Part shown: positions 37,171-50,557 of the stretch, one piece after another
Position numbering within the stretch: the first letter of the stretch is position 1
Layout: each line of letters starts with the position of its first letter
Translations under genes and position numbers: made by a program
Source: Antedon mediterranea
Taxonomy: Eukaryota > Echinodermata > Crinoidea > Comatulida > Antedonidae
Reading direction: 5' to 3'
Length of the DNA: 64,000 nucleotides
NCBI RefSeq assembly: GCF_964355755.1
Contig: NC_092679.1
Span: forward strand, 23,124,432-23,188,431
Notes under the pieces: model-generated
What the model was told of the DNA's origin: nothing
Database searches by the model: none
The model's input: the letters and a program-made list of their open reading frames with translations, nothing else

Positions 37171-39915
37171 TAATCCACCAATGTCAGTTTGACAATTACG
37201 TCCTCAATTCAACTTAAAAACCATTAAAAAATTACATTCTCCGCTGGAATCAGGAATTTGTTTTAGAGATAAACTAATTTTAAAATTATTTAAATTACAA
37301 GCAGATGAAAAATCATGTCATTCAATTTCCTAAAAGGAAAACATGTATTATAAAAAAAATAGCAAAATTGTGAGCATAAAAATTATTTTTTTATAAAATT
37401 TAAAATTAGCTTCATGTCTTTACCAATATCCTATATAAGACGATCAAAATATATTAAAATATTTCAACAAAGGGGTAGTCAATGAACATAAGAATGTATC
37501 TATAAAATGTATAATTTGTACTAAAAACCAATTTTTAGACTACACATATCAGCCTTTTTTACTGTACTGTATATGGAAAATATTGATAAAAATTAACTAT
37601 TTTAATCAAGCAAATTAAACACTGGTAAAATCGGTGGTCTTTCAACATATCAAAAAATATCTGGCTGCTTGCCAAACGTCAATGCTCCACCTTTTTTTTA
37701 TATCAATTACAACATCTTAAATTGACACTTTACAATTTTAGGTTTTTATTCAAGTTCCGTTGAAAATTTAACAAGAATCTTAATCTTAGTTTTATCCTAA
37801 TCACCTTTAGCAGAGTTGATGGGCGAGGTTAAACATGACAATAAATTCCTAGGACAGTTGAAGTTTTGGTCAAAAATGGGAAATCAATCTATTCCTCTTG
37901 GGAGATACTTATATAATCAATCTAAATGACGAGGCAGAAATATGACATTTAAAAGTCCATCAGATAAAACTTTAAAAAAAAAATTGGAATAATCTAGAGA
38001 TTTGGTATGAGCTACTTTAGAATAAAAGTTGTTAAATGCTACGAAGTTAAAGAAATTAAATGCAAAAGTGTCAATTAACTATCCAACCATGAAAGTGAGT
38101 TTGCATGTGAATTGTTGCGATAACAGTTCCACATCAAACAGAACTATTTGTGTTTTTTATCTGACAAAACCTTCATTCCTATCACTCAATATTCTTTCTT
38201 AACCTGCCATTGTTTCTTTTGTCTAATAAATTTAAATCATTCAAGAAAATAAAGAATAACAAAAAGACGTGGAGTAAGCATGGAATCAAATGAATTCCGT
38301 AACTGGTTGCTAAAATTTAGATTTAAATAGTGGTTTCTTTCTCAGAAATGATAATTGTTATTCTACCTGTACCAAGATTCAAGACATTTTTATTGGTCCA
38401 GTTAAAACAGTAATAGTAATTTTAGTGGGGTCTTTCATATTTCCAACTTTTCTTAAGTTACATTTCTCATAACTCTGCTTTAAATGGGAAAGTAAAACTC
38501 TTATTCTGCACATTATTTTTTATTATTACATTATATGTAACAAATTAATACTAAACTAATAGTAATAATTAGTTCAAGGTTTATACTCCCTATTATTATC
38601 CAGTTTATTATTATCTAACATTATACAGTAGAAAAAGGCCCCTTCACAAACATTGTACTTCACATTTTTAAATAATTTAATTTATTATATTGCTTTTCAA
38701 CAATATCACAAAACACACTTGTTTCTTATTGTAGACAATAATCATGTTCTTTGCTTATCATTCTATTTAACATTTCCAGAAAGTGTATCTCAGACATTCC
38801 TGCTGCTGAAGCATAAACAGTTGTATAAACATGTGTGTTTTTATCTATTATCCATATTAATATTTGCTAGACAGAAATATGCAAGATTATAATTGAGTAA
38901 TAACTATGATCAAATATGATGATCTGTATTTGATCAAAATGCTTTAATATTTCAGATTCAGAGATTAAATTGCGATAATGCCAATTTTTCGGCACTTGAG
39001 CTTAATATAATGCATTTAAATATAATAAATTTTAAATTGAATTATTAAATATTATTTTGTGTGAATTAAAAGTGTCATACACACATCACAGATCATAGAT
39101 TGCAGCCATGACATTAAAACAAGCAGAATACTGTATATAACATTTTAAAATCCTTTTTTGGAAGTATGGAAAACAATCATAATTTAAAGTTTTTCTGAAG
39201 CAAAATTCTCTGTTTTGTAATATATTATTTAAAAAATATTAGCTGATTATTACCTCTCTGCGACCTGAATGTGCGTCAAGGAAAGATGGCTGTGAATTGC
39301 TAAATGCACGTTTGGTCGTTTAAAAATAATGAAAAACATATCCTATGGAAAATCAGTCTTAAAAACTTTGGAGAAGTGAGAAAGTACCCCAGTGTGAACA
39401 GCATAATGATTTAGGAGTACAGTAAAAAGCTATTATAATAAAGGTATCTTTTCTAAACTCCCAATAAAATTACGTTCTAATTGATACATTCTTTCCCAAT
39501 TTCAAGTTAATTTTACTTACATTGTAGATATTTGGTTTAATTAAATTAACGATAACTAAATAAATGTGTTCACATTCAAACCATACACCCCAAAGCCCTG
39601 ACCCTATACCAATACAATGATACATTGAACTGAAATCAAAGAAAGTATATTTACAAGATTTTAGAAGCTGAGTACAATTCGGATGCCAAAAAGCTAAATC
39701 GCCTCAATTTAGAAATGTAGACATGTTGTCGTAGCATCAATAGATGTTGAATCCAATAGCAGCGGTATTTCTGCGAATTATGTCCTTAGATTATCATTGA
39801 TTGGTATTACGTGCAGATTATTAACTCTCGCATACAATAAAATTTAATATTATGCATTTATAAAGCCAAGAATACATCTACGATGGTTGAAAATGTTCAT
39901 CTGGTTTGTAGATAT
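37171..39915. other. AT-rich DNA without recognisable genes
   Basis: No coding, RNA or repeat feature was recognised on either strand; the longest frames are T/A-rich and uninformative. Confidence 0.55.
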
Positions 39916-40060
39916 AAGTTATTTTGGAAATATTCTTTTTTTCAAACCAACAATTAGTAAACTAACCTTCTTGACATTTATGATATTTCTGAAGAAGCTG
40001 TCCGATCAGGACAGCGAAACTGTCAAGAAGGTTAGTTTACTATTATTTCCAAAATAACTT
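39916..40060. repeat. Two-step inverted repeat with a GAAGAAGC...GCGAAAC core
   Basis: An outer pair AAGTTATTTTGGAAATA (39,916) / TATTTCCAAAATAACTT (40,044) and an inner 21-bp perfect pair (39,956-39,976 with 40,021-40,041; TAACCTTCTTGACA and its complement) bracket a small stem GCTGTCC-GATCA-GGACAGC preceded by CTGAAGAA and followed by GAAAC. This layout is seen in many animal repeats and recalls the hammerhead ribozyme core (CUGANGA and GAAA around stem II), but one extra A lies before the stem. It is most likely a repeat-element end. Confidence 0.7.
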
Positions 40061-41292
40061 CATTATTGGTTTTTCAAAATTGTGTAAAGGCACATCATGC
40101 ATTTTAGAAAGGCATGGTCATTTTTAAGATGTACAGAGACAGAAGTGTGGCAGTCTGGCAACTATCATTAAAATGTTACTCTTTTATGCTATAAAAAAAA
40201 AAAAAAAATGGTATTACAATTCTATGTTGCTTTTCTAAAAATTTGTCTAAATACAGCTACATGCAAGAAAATAAATTACAATTCATGTCACAACCTTTGA
40301 AAGGATGTTGTCGCTAGATTTAATCCATACCAAAGTGAAGGATTATTATTAGATTAAATCACATGTATTTATAACCATCAGTCACATGACGTTCAATCAC
40401 ATGACTTACCCCATTCACATTGATGGAGAAAGTGGTTTTCCTTCTAAACTAGTCGCCATTTTTACTTGCGACGTCAACAGGGGCAAAGACAGTTTTTAAG
40501 GCTATTAAAACTATAATGAAATACTTATTTGGTAGCTGAAATGCAATAAAATCTGAAATGGTTGGTTATATATTCAACAGCGCTGTATTATTAGTGCAAT
40601 GCTGCCAAACTAAGTGTTATTTAATGTTGTATAAAATTTCAAAATTACACATAAAAATATGTCCATAATCAAAATACTTCATAAAGAATTACAGCCTCAA
40701 ATGTTGATAGTCACAGAGAGACATTATCAATATTCCCATCGCATTAAAAAAAATCCAGGTCTAATCATAATGTAATCTTTCCATAATTCGTGCTCCTGTT
40801 GGAATTAAAGGCTAATTGAGACATTGAGTCATAGGGAAATCCCCATAGCAGACTAATGAATACCAGGCCTAAAGTACAGGCTTAAAGTACAGGCCTGCAC
40901 TGATTCACAATATGTTTTAAGATTGCAAGAACAATTTTCAATATATTATTGTTAAGTAAAAAAAAAACCATGCGCAATTCACTTCCAACTGTAAAAATGT
41001 CTTGGACCATATTATCAGAGTTTTTCCGATGTAAAACAAGTTTAACGGATTGAAGAATACTCTCTAACAGTCTATTAGCTGCAATTTGTGACTGGGGATA
41101 TAGAATTTAATAACATTATTTTACAATAATTTTTCTTTAAATCTATTCAGCCATTCACAAAGCATTATCAATTTAAATTGTTGCTTAAAGTAGCATGGGT
41201 TCCATATAATTCTCATACAACGCCTTGTTCATTTATCTATGAAAAGAGTATTTAAAAAAAAGTAAACAATGAAAGACCCCACTCATCCGTTA

Positions 41293-41592
41293 CATTACTG
41301 TTATAACTTAAATAGATCAGGTATTAGGCTACGACCTCCAAGAGCAAATCTTTGTAGAACTAGAAAATCCTTCGTTGTAAATAGCATTCATATTTTTAAT
41401 TCTAATGTAAGACGTTAATGCAATTTTTAATTAGTTTTACATTTTTAACAGTATTTTTAACTTTTTATCTTGTATTTTTAATCTGTTATAATACTGCACG
41501 TTTTAAATTGTTGCAATATTGTTGTTTTAATCTACCAAGCAAAGTGAATTTCCATTTTTATGGACAAATAAAATTTCTTGAATCTTGAATCT
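41293..41592 (+). mobile_element. LINE 3' end (CR1-like): RT tail, 3' UTR and TTGAATC tail
   Basis: Codons from 41,302 give YNLNRSGIRLRPPRANL followed by RKSFVVNSIHIFN and a stop at 41,416-41,418. The YN.R(S)...LR.PR......KSF...... [W/F]N pattern is the classic C-terminus of CR1/L2-group ORF2. A T-rich 3' UTR follows, ending GGACAAATAAAATTTCTTGA and a short repeated TTGAATC tail, typical of these LINEs. It is 5'-truncated. Confidence 0.72.
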
Positions 41593-42679
41593 TTTACATC
41601 TGAAAGGTAACAAAAGTCCTAAACAACTTTTATATCCGGCAAATTCTACTTCTGAAGTCTTGATATATCTAGACATACAGCCGTTTAAAAACTTGATGGG
41701 AGTTTTCTGAGAAGTTTTGTAAATTAATCCTAGGCCAGGGAACGTTACACACAATCGACCTCAAAGCGGTGATAGTCCAAAATCTAGCTTCAGTTTAAAG
41801 GGCAGCGAGTTAGAGATGAGCAAATATCGATGACAACCAATGAAATGATTCACAGTATACATCAGTTTAAAAAAAAACATTCTAATTAAAAATCAAACAT
41901 TTTAGGAAGATACAAGCGTTGTTTACAAAGTGCAGCTTAGTAAAAACATAACATTTCTGACATTTACGATGACAACTAAATTAAACATCCGACATATTAC
42001 TACTCAAAAAACAGAAGAGTTAAATTAAATGGATTCTAAATTAGAAGTTTTTGATGTGATGTCTAGTCATTTGACATAAATTTTAAATTTATATTATTCT
42101 TAATGTTGTATCATAACAAAATGAAAAGTAACCTTTATATATTTAAAAAAATTAAGATTGTTAGATTAAATTTACATTATTTATTTTGAAGCTTAGTCTG
42201 TCTAGACCTGTACTTTGACATTAATTATCCAAATAATTGAATATTAAAACTAAATTCAAATGTGTGTTTGTTATAAAATGTATGATTGATGATTATTTTA
42301 AAACTAAGGAAATAATAAATGTATCCTTCTTGTTTATTTTAGATAATTTATTCAGGAAATGAAGATGTGATACTATGCAAATTACTAATTAGAATATTAC
42401 ACTTTATTCAGTGCGTCATTACTGAATAAAGTTTTATTCAATATTAACAGACATTCAAGCAAAAAACAAAATAATACAGTTAGATCATTTTGTACAATAA
42501 TAAAATCTATGAAAATATGAAATTTGTGGCAGGGGATTCTGTAGGCCCATGTGTTAGGTGATAACACTTACTAGGGATTTATGTTGCCCTTGAAAATTGT
42601 ATCTTCTCCTGTAAGACTTGGACAATGCTTTCTCCTAGTGGCAAGCTGTCAGGGCATTCAAGATTACCAACTGTTGTTG

Positions 42680-42899
42680 TTTATTTTGTAAGTTTAATAT
42701 TATTCAATACTTTACTTCACTTAAATTTATTTAAATTTAAATAAAATAGTGTCTTTTATATTTCTATTTTTTTTAATTAATTGTCATCCTTGAATGTTTA
42801 TGTCTTGTATTGTATTTTTGTGAGGGCCTCTAATGATCAGCTTCGGCTGGATTGACCACCCTCGTAAACTAGATATTGTTGAAATAAAATAAATAAAAC
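42680..42899 (+). mobile_element. LINE 3' UTR end with hairpin and AATAAA tail
   Basis: GAGGGCCTCTAATGATCAGC, CTTCGGCTGGATTGACCACC and CTCG form a hairpin (CAGC-TTCG-GCTG inside GAGGG...CCCTC), followed by AAATAAAATAAATAAAA. This hairpin plus tail is a common 3' end of non-LTR retrotransposons. No coding part is seen in the preceding DNA. Confidence 0.6.
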
Positions 42900-43885
42900 C
42901 TTTTACTACCCTTTTGCATTTAAAAGGTTCCCTCCCTCTTCTGACTAAATAGATCCATCCTTACGCAGCATCATTTTAATAGTTCTAATGTTAGCACTTT
43001 CACCAGTTCAAACTTTATTTTGTTAAACATGTGTAATATTCATATCCGCACATTAACCTAAATATTACTTAATAACGTACAGTACGTATGACACCAAATG
43101 TGGGTGGAACCATATGTTCTGCATTTGGAAAAATGCTTAAAATATAGAAAGTTGGGGCGGATTTTATGTCTAAATAAGTGATAGTAATTAGTGCTGATGT
43201 ATAGCATCTCTGGGGTAAAAACTTCCGCTTCTCATTAGCTAACTATAAGTGCATTTGCTTTATATCAAAAATATTATTACATGGGAGATACCTACATCGA
43301 ATTGAGTGCGCAAAAGGTGTATATACCTTTCTTCCTATTAAGTATTTCATCATGTTGGTGCACTATCAATTTCCCTTGTGTTATTGCAAAAAAATAAATA
43401 ACATGTGTCTGTTGAATCATACTTAAACACACCTGAGTGTAGGCTAATTGCCTTGATTTGTATCACCTTTCAGTATTAGCTCTACTAAACGGTAAGATAG
43501 ATAGTTTTACTACATTTTCAGCCTTTTGTAAATTTTGAAATTGTTACAAACAAACCTGCCTTTCAAAAACAAACCTGTACTGCACGCTGTTTATAACTAC
43601 TCCACAGTCAAAATATGAGTGCGATAGTTACATTTAGAGTCAGAGATGACTAACCAATGGGGAAATCCTCCAACACTAGGTATGACTCGACCCAAGGGAG
43701 AAATAGTAGGGAGAGACTGGAGCCAAGCCAGCACTGCCCATTGATGACTGGACACAAGGGACTGACTAGGACTGACAGAGAAATATATTAGTCTTCCTAG
43801 GTTACGCATAGGTTGCACACTTTTTAGGTAGGTAATCAACTATTTCAGATAGATCAATGAATGCATATCATGTCTAGTTCCAACA

Positions 43886-44160
43886 AAGCTAGGTTCACAT
43901 TCAGATCATGATCAACTTGCTCATGATGTGAAACTGCAGCAGTATTGACCACCATTGTCTTTAAAATGTTGTCCAAAGCTAATCAAAGACACTAGGTTCA
44001 CATTTAGATCATGATCAACTTGCACATGATGTTTTATGTGAACCTGCAGTAGCATGACCCCCATTGTCTTGTAAATGCTATATTTTGTGTGATGATATTC
44101 AGAATTGATCATGAACAACTTGCTAATGATGTACTGTGAATTACATGTTCACAGTTTTCT
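43886..44160. repeat. ~103-bp tandem repeat, 2.5 copies
   Basis: CTAGGTTCACATT[C/T]AGATC begins copies at about 43,890 and 43,993; TGATCAACTTG and CCATTGTCTT recur at the same offset. A third partial copy carries TTGATCATGAACAACTTGCT near 44,105. Minus-strand open frames across it are not supported as genes. Confidence 0.8.
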
Positions 44161-44892
44161 TGTGAACATGTGCTTTACCACTTTCCCACATCATTTGCAA
44201 AGAAAATCATGATGAAAGTTCAATGTGAACAGTTTATTTGTTGATTTTGTGAGCCAATGTAATGTTGCTCTTTTTCCCTTTATAACATGTTATTTATATA
44301 ATTATATTTTATTAGTATTTTTTGCTTCCAAATAAAATAAACAAATGATTCATTTGTACTATATATTCTACAGATTGGAAAAGAAATATTTAAATTTATG
44401 ACCTTCATTTGCATAATAATTTGCATTTAATTGAAGTATCTTATCAATATTATATGATCAATTATCATTGGTCTTCTATTTGTCAACATTAATAAAAGTG
44501 TGGATATAAGGATCATGTGATCGAGATTTACTGAAATCAGTGAGTTATTTTTAACCATGAGGAAAACCACATCAACTGTGATTCATAAAACTCATGATCA
44601 ACTTAAAATATGATATTAATTATTGAGACCCCAACAGATGACAGAAGAGGAAAGATTCAGTTGTCAAATAAAAGTGATGAAAAATTACTCATACAACTTT
44701 TACTGAACACATTTTCAAAATCATCCACCATTTTGTATCTAATATAGCAGGCAAAATAGCATTCAAACTCTTTCCTTTTCCCCACTTTACAATTTACACA
44801 GAGTGGCAATGGTAAAAAATATAGAATCTATTTGATTTGTTATGACCATTTACATAAAACTAATATAACCTTTCATCTTTCACCTCTTGAAA

Positions 44893-45873
44893 TTATTTGT
44901 ACCATGGCACAAACATTCATTATTTGTACCATGGCACAAACATTCATTATTTGTACCATGGCACAAACATTCATTATTTGTACCATGGCACAAACATTCA
45001 TTATTTGTACCATGGCACAAACATTCATTATTTGTACCATGGCACAAACATTCATTATTTGTACCATGGCACAAACATTCATTATTTGTACCATGGCACA
45101 AACATTCATTATTTGTACCATGGCACAAACATTCATTATTTGTACCATGGCACAAACATTCATTATTTGTACCATGGCACAAACATTCATTATTTGTACC
45201 ATGGCACAAACATTCATTATTTGTACCATGGCACAAACATTCATTATTTGTACCATGGCACAAACATTCATTATTTGTACCATGGCACAAACATTCATTA
45301 TTTGTACCATGGCACAAACATTCATTATTTGTACCATGGCACAAACATTCATTATTTGTACCATGGCACAAACATTCATTATTTGTACCATGGCACAAAC
45401 ATTCATTATTTGTACCATGGCACAAACATTCATTATTTGTACCATGGCACAAACATTCATTATTTGTACCATGGCACAAACATTCATTATTTGTACCATG
45501 GCACAAACATTCATTATTTGTACCATGGCACAAACATTCATTATTTGTACCATGGCACAAACATTCATTATTTGTACCATGGCACAAACATTCATTATTT
45601 GTACCATGGCACAAACATTCATTATTTGTACCATGGCACAAACATTCATTATTTGTACCATGGCACAAACATTCATTATTTGTACCATGGCACAAACATT
45701 CATTATTTGTACCATGGCACAAACATTCATTATTTGTACCATGGCACAAACATTCATTATTTGTACCATGGCACAAACATTCATTATTTGTACCATGGCA
45801 CAAACATTCATTATTTGTACCATGGCACAAACATTCATTATTTGTACCATGGCACAAACATTCATTATTTGTA
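44893..45873. repeat. 27-bp minisatellite, 36 full copies
   Basis: The unit is ACCATGGCACAAACATTC followed by ATTATTTGT (27 bp). Thirty-six full copies (972 bp, 44,895-45,866) appear identical by eye, with a partial copy at the end. Since 27 is a multiple of three and the unit has no stop in most frames, long frames of ICTMAQTFI, LFVPWHKHS, YHGTNIHYL and others stay open on both strands. They have no splice or start context and end at once outside the array. The unit contains CCATGG in an imperfect palindrome (TGTACCATGGCACA). It lies 1.2 kb beyond the stop codon of the WD40 gene. Confidence 0.97.
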
Positions 45874-47054
45874 TACTATTGCACGCACCAAAAAAGAGTG
45901 AAAAGGATGTCATTGAAAAAAAACAAATGAAATTTTCATCCTAGATTTTAGGAAAATATCAAGATTCTTTGTAATTATTCTGGTGTTGAATATCAGACCA
46001 TCAAAATTGAAATTGAAATGACAAGATTTTAAACGAACATGAATTTCAAACCAATTGTTAGCTCTTTGTGGGGTACTCACAAAATAAAATAGTGTTTACT
46101 ATTTATAACCTTATAAACAGGGCACCCAGTTTTATAATACAGACAAAATGATTTACAAAACAAAGTACAGTATCATGCCAAATAACCTACAGAAGGTGAA
46201 GAGGCCAACAAGCAAAGGACTTACAACATAAATGTGGCAGAATTAGCTTTAGCCTGATAAATCATTTCACTCGCACATAGAAAGTATGCTACAAAAATTT
46301 TTTTTTGCAGTTCAATTAAAATTCAATCAATTTAAGATTAACAAATGTGCACTTGACAACCTGTTGTAAATTTCAAAGTGTTTGTGAACCGCGGAAATGT
46401 AATTAAACTACTATTCACCTATAACGATCTAATTAATGTGACTCAAGCTGGCTGAGGCCTAGACGACGACATGAAGGAATAAAGTGTTGCCTATGTTTAC
46501 CCATTACCATCTTGTACAAACTTTTCAATAACACCTGGGGTATACAGGTTAATGGTACAGGGCAGGGTGAATTCCTTTTCCCCAGCTAAAAAAGTTGTGG
46601 AATAAATTGTAGAGAAAATTAAGATATGGACACTAATGCTTCACTCTTTCCCAGAATTTGGATATGGACACTAGTTTTACACGTAACAATTTGTACTGTG
46701 GTTAAGAAAATTCTTAAATGCGACTACAAACATTTAAAGACAGTACTTTTACACAAATGAGTTACATGTAGCTAGATGACTTGGTAAAATGGAATATATT
46801 CTACTTCTTCTTCTTTTAAAGAATTTTTGTGCTGTTTTGCACAGGTATATGTTTTTACAAAATAATGTTTTTAAATCAACAGAGACAGCAACAATTATTG
46901 GCAAATGATTGATATTTAAAAAAAGATAGTAACCTAAAAATAAAAGAAGGACAATATTATTCAGATAAAATAATCTTATTATTTATGCAAAAATTCAAAA
47001 ATAAAGATAAAAAGTAAAGTTGTTTTACCTAAAAAATCAAATCTGCTGGAAGTG
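45874..47054 (-). other. 3' flank, probably partly 3' UTR, of the WD40 gene
   Basis: This lies directly downstream of the TGA at 47,055-47,057 on the minus strand, so its upper part is transcribed as 3' UTR. No consensus polyadenylation hexamer was obvious in the first few hundred bases. The minisatellite bounds it at the lower end. Confidence 0.5.
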
Positions 47055-47108
47055 TCAGTATCGACTACTGTACAAAGAGAGTTTTCCATCCAAGCTTGCT
47101 GTGGCCAA
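47055..47108 (-). CDS. Terminal coding exon of the WD40 (WDR27-like) gene, with stop codon
   Basis: This short last exon reads LATASLDGKLSLYSSRY and then TGA. It follows a clear acceptor on the minus strand (ATATCTTGCAG before TTG GCC) and starts in phase 0, matching the phase-0 donor of the exon at 59,886. LATASLDGKL is the beta-strand b-c segment of a WD40 blade (usual form LATAS.DG.[I/L]), exactly what must follow HPVYSE at the end of the previous exon. The product thus ends within a few residues of its last propeller strand, as I recall for WDR27. The intron between the exons is 12,777 bp. It is too short to appear as an ORF and was found by its splice context. The 3' UTR continues to lower coordinates; I saw no canonical AATAAA on the minus strand in the next few hundred bases, so the polyadenylation site is open. 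Confidence 0.85.
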   Translation of the reverse strand: MATASLDGKLSLYSSRY

Positions 47109-50100
47109 CTGCAAGATATAACATATTAATAATTAGCATGGAAAATGATATTAAACAAATATGAAAGAATTTTCTATAAGTTTCTTTATCTTCAGTAATG
47201 TATAATAATAATTAGAACATAGCAATAAAATGAACACCTTGCTTCAAGGCTCTCCGTGGCTATGTTCTGGTGCTAGAAAAAGTCATGGATTAGGATCTGG
47301 TGGTTCAGTGCTCTTTTAAATAACCCACTCAGAAACATAGAGAATTACCCCAATTTATCTTAGCCCCTGCCCTGGCTCATCTCAGCTAGCCTTGGACAAA
47401 GAAGGACTTCAAATTGGTTATTGGTTTTACACAAAGGATCCTTTTAGGGAAGATGAAAGTTGGTGACGGTCTTTTTTGTACATATGTGCACGATTCAGCA
47501 TAGTCTAATAATTATCAGTATGTTTCAAATGGTCAAACATCATAGCAATCACACTACAATTTACGGCTAAATAAAGCTTTTTCTAAATTCTACTAAATCA
47601 TACATTTTTCTAATTTGTAACTCAGCAAATATAAAATTTATGCATGCTATTTTTTAGAAGGGAAAAACAGATTGTCATGAAAATGTTTTATTGTAATTTT
47701 AGACATTTCGGACATTAAATGATATATATAATATATATATAAAGTTCGTTACATTTTTTCAAAACTTTATGTGAATGCTATATATGAATCAATCATATAC
47801 AACAATATCCATTTATAGACAAGGTCAACAAGGGGTCACGCAGGCATTGAACATCAATCATACCAATAGCTCATGACTGATTGATATTGTTTTAAATTTA
47901 CTGTCCTGATTAAAATTCTTTGAACAAAACAGCCATTCTATCAACATGTATATAAATCATTATGGTAACTATAGCAAGGAAATGTGATTTATTTATATAG
48001 GATGTATCTTATTCTTGGTTACTAGATATATGTTTTGAACCATAATAACAGTATTGATCCTATAAATATTATTGAAGTTTATGCTAATAAATTGTAAACA
48101 AATATTATACAACAAGAGATATTTCTTTCTTTCAATAACTACTGTCTACACATGCCTCTCAATATTTATCAGCAACTGTTTTCATACACTCTCTTTTTTC
48201 TAGGCCTTTCAGTCTTCAACAGAGAAACAAAAATGTATGTAGTTTTTGTCAGTCAAAAGACAACAGGTCTTTACAAAATCTAAAATAAAAGTGTGTATAT
48301 ATTTTAAATATCAATGAAAAAACTACCAAATTAAAAAAAACCCTCTTTATACCGACGTTATGATGACTGACCCAGGTCTGGCTCAGGAGCCTTCTGGCGT
48401 AGGAAGATAATACTAGACAGAAATGAAAGAACTCTAGAAATATCACTATCTAGAAATTCTGCTGTTAATCTTGGCATGTTACACCCATACTAGAGGAAAT
48501 ACATGGATTTGCAAGACATTTTAATGGTATGATGATTTAGAGTTTTTCAGACGATTCCGTGTAAATCTTCGCGACAGGTGTGAACGAGCAAAGTTAGCTA
48601 TGTGTAATGACTTCCCGAAGAAAAAAGAAACTTGTCCAAGGAAGAAAAAAATGGCCAAGGAAGAAAATGAAAATATTACTACAAATAATGTACAAGTCAG
48701 AGTGCGTTAGTGGAGATGCGGCACACTCGAGGGTATTTACAATGTTGTTTCAGCTACATGATTGGCTACATCCTTAAACCCATGTTATAAAAAGTAATAT
48801 CAAAAAGAAACTTTAGTTGATGGTATGTAATTATTTCCGAAAGAAAAAGGAATATTTGTAATTATTTAAATTTATAAAACCTATTGCAGACAAAATCGTA
48901 AGATAATCTTTTCCAAGAAAAAGCAAAGAACTGAAGAAAGAACAATACTGTGAGAAAAAATTGGTTCCAGGAGCCTCTAAATACTTCTATTATTTTCTAT
49001 GCAAATCATGTTACTTTCGCACTAAGAATTGTAATTCTAGGATATCCCAGTTCTCAGCTTGTTGCAGGTGTATGGAAATTTCCAAAACAACATGAAGTTT
49101 CTCTTGTTCCGATTATTAACAGCTGACCATTCATATTTGCAAAATGTCCAAACGCGTGAAATTACATAAATGACAGAAAGTTTTCAACATGAATAATGTT
49201 TTGATAGAGATACGGCATTTTAAAGAAACTAGTAAATTAGATAATTACATATTATGAAGTAAAGCACTGTAACAAATTTAGAAAACCTATTATTGCCAAT
49301 TATCAGGTGAATTCACATTATATTCTGGCAAAACATAATACATTTGAATTTAATAATACTTTCTCTTTGGTTTTCTCATTTTTCAAATCCAATACAAACA
49401 AAACTTTGGAATGATATATTTAAAATCATCTTGAAAAATAATTGTTTTTATTTTTTTTTTGCTGAATATTCCATTTTAATGTCACATTAATACTTTTATT
49501 TATATTTAATAAAAATCTATTGGGAGAAATACTTAATTATCCCTCGGATGTTTTTTGTCGAACATGCCATTTTATTGTCATCTAATTTCATAAAATATAG
49601 GATCAAGAAAAAAATAGTTACCTGAAAAACTGTAATTAAGGGCAAAAACAGTAAAATTGTCTGTCAGACAATGGTTTTTGGTTAAATGTAACCATATTTT
49701 TATATTAAAGTGAAATAATTTTTCTTTCTAATGAACTTTATTAAAACTGTAAAATGGCCTATTCAAAGTCTGACATTACTAATCTTTATTATTCCTGTTT
49801 TTAGGGAACAATATATCTTAAAATCTTGATTTAATATTATAACAACTTAATTGACAAAATATATTGTGTGTCAAATAGCAACCTGTTCAGTTTTTAAATT
49901 AAATGCGTTACATACTGGCCATGCCGTCCATGTTAACAAACAAAATAAATGTAATGCAATGTTATTTTTTATGATGAATACAAATTAAGAAAACCTGCAG
50001 TAACAGGAAGAATGCTTTCAAAGCTACCAAACAGTATTTCCCAAAGTAAAACACTTTACCGCGCGATACAATGGTTCCAAGTTGACTCACGCTAAGTACT

Positions 50101-50557
50101 GAAGCTACAGAGACCTACCACGGAACTAACCGTGCCAGTCAAGTCAATTGCTTGTCGATTTAAATTTTCATTTTAGTTATGTATTCTGTTACAAGAGTAT
50201 AAGGTGCACTACTTCTTCAGTTGCATTTAGTATTAGAGTTTAAATGTCAGTGTGAAATGTACAAGATCTGTGATTTGTTGATAAATATTTGTACACCCCT
50301 GGATATATAATTTTTTTTAATAATCCCTTACAAATCCTAATGTATGATGTGTACAGAATAAATATAAATAGTAGAATTTCTTAAGTTGAAAGTTGACATT
50401 TATGCTTTCAAAAATATTCTTCCAATTCCACAGATACAAAACATTTACTTGTAAACAAATCTATAAAGTAAATTTGTATTTAATTAATCTGATACATCCG
50501 TGGCTATCGCCATTCAAAAAGGCAACACTCAGATTTTGGCTACAGTTAAGTACATGC

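Noticed and set aside
43597-44118. Minus-strand frames of 80 and 65 codons
   Set aside because: The second is a by-product of the 103-bp tandem repeat. The first has no motif or splice context.
44893-45873. CRISPR array
   Set aside because: The whole 27-bp unit repeats without unique spacers, and the DNA is eukaryotic.
44832-45944. Five open frames of 325-370 codons encoding perfect nonapeptide repeats on both strands
   Set aside because: They are produced by a 27-bp tandem array whose period is a multiple of three. All overlap, none has gene context, and they end directly outside the array.
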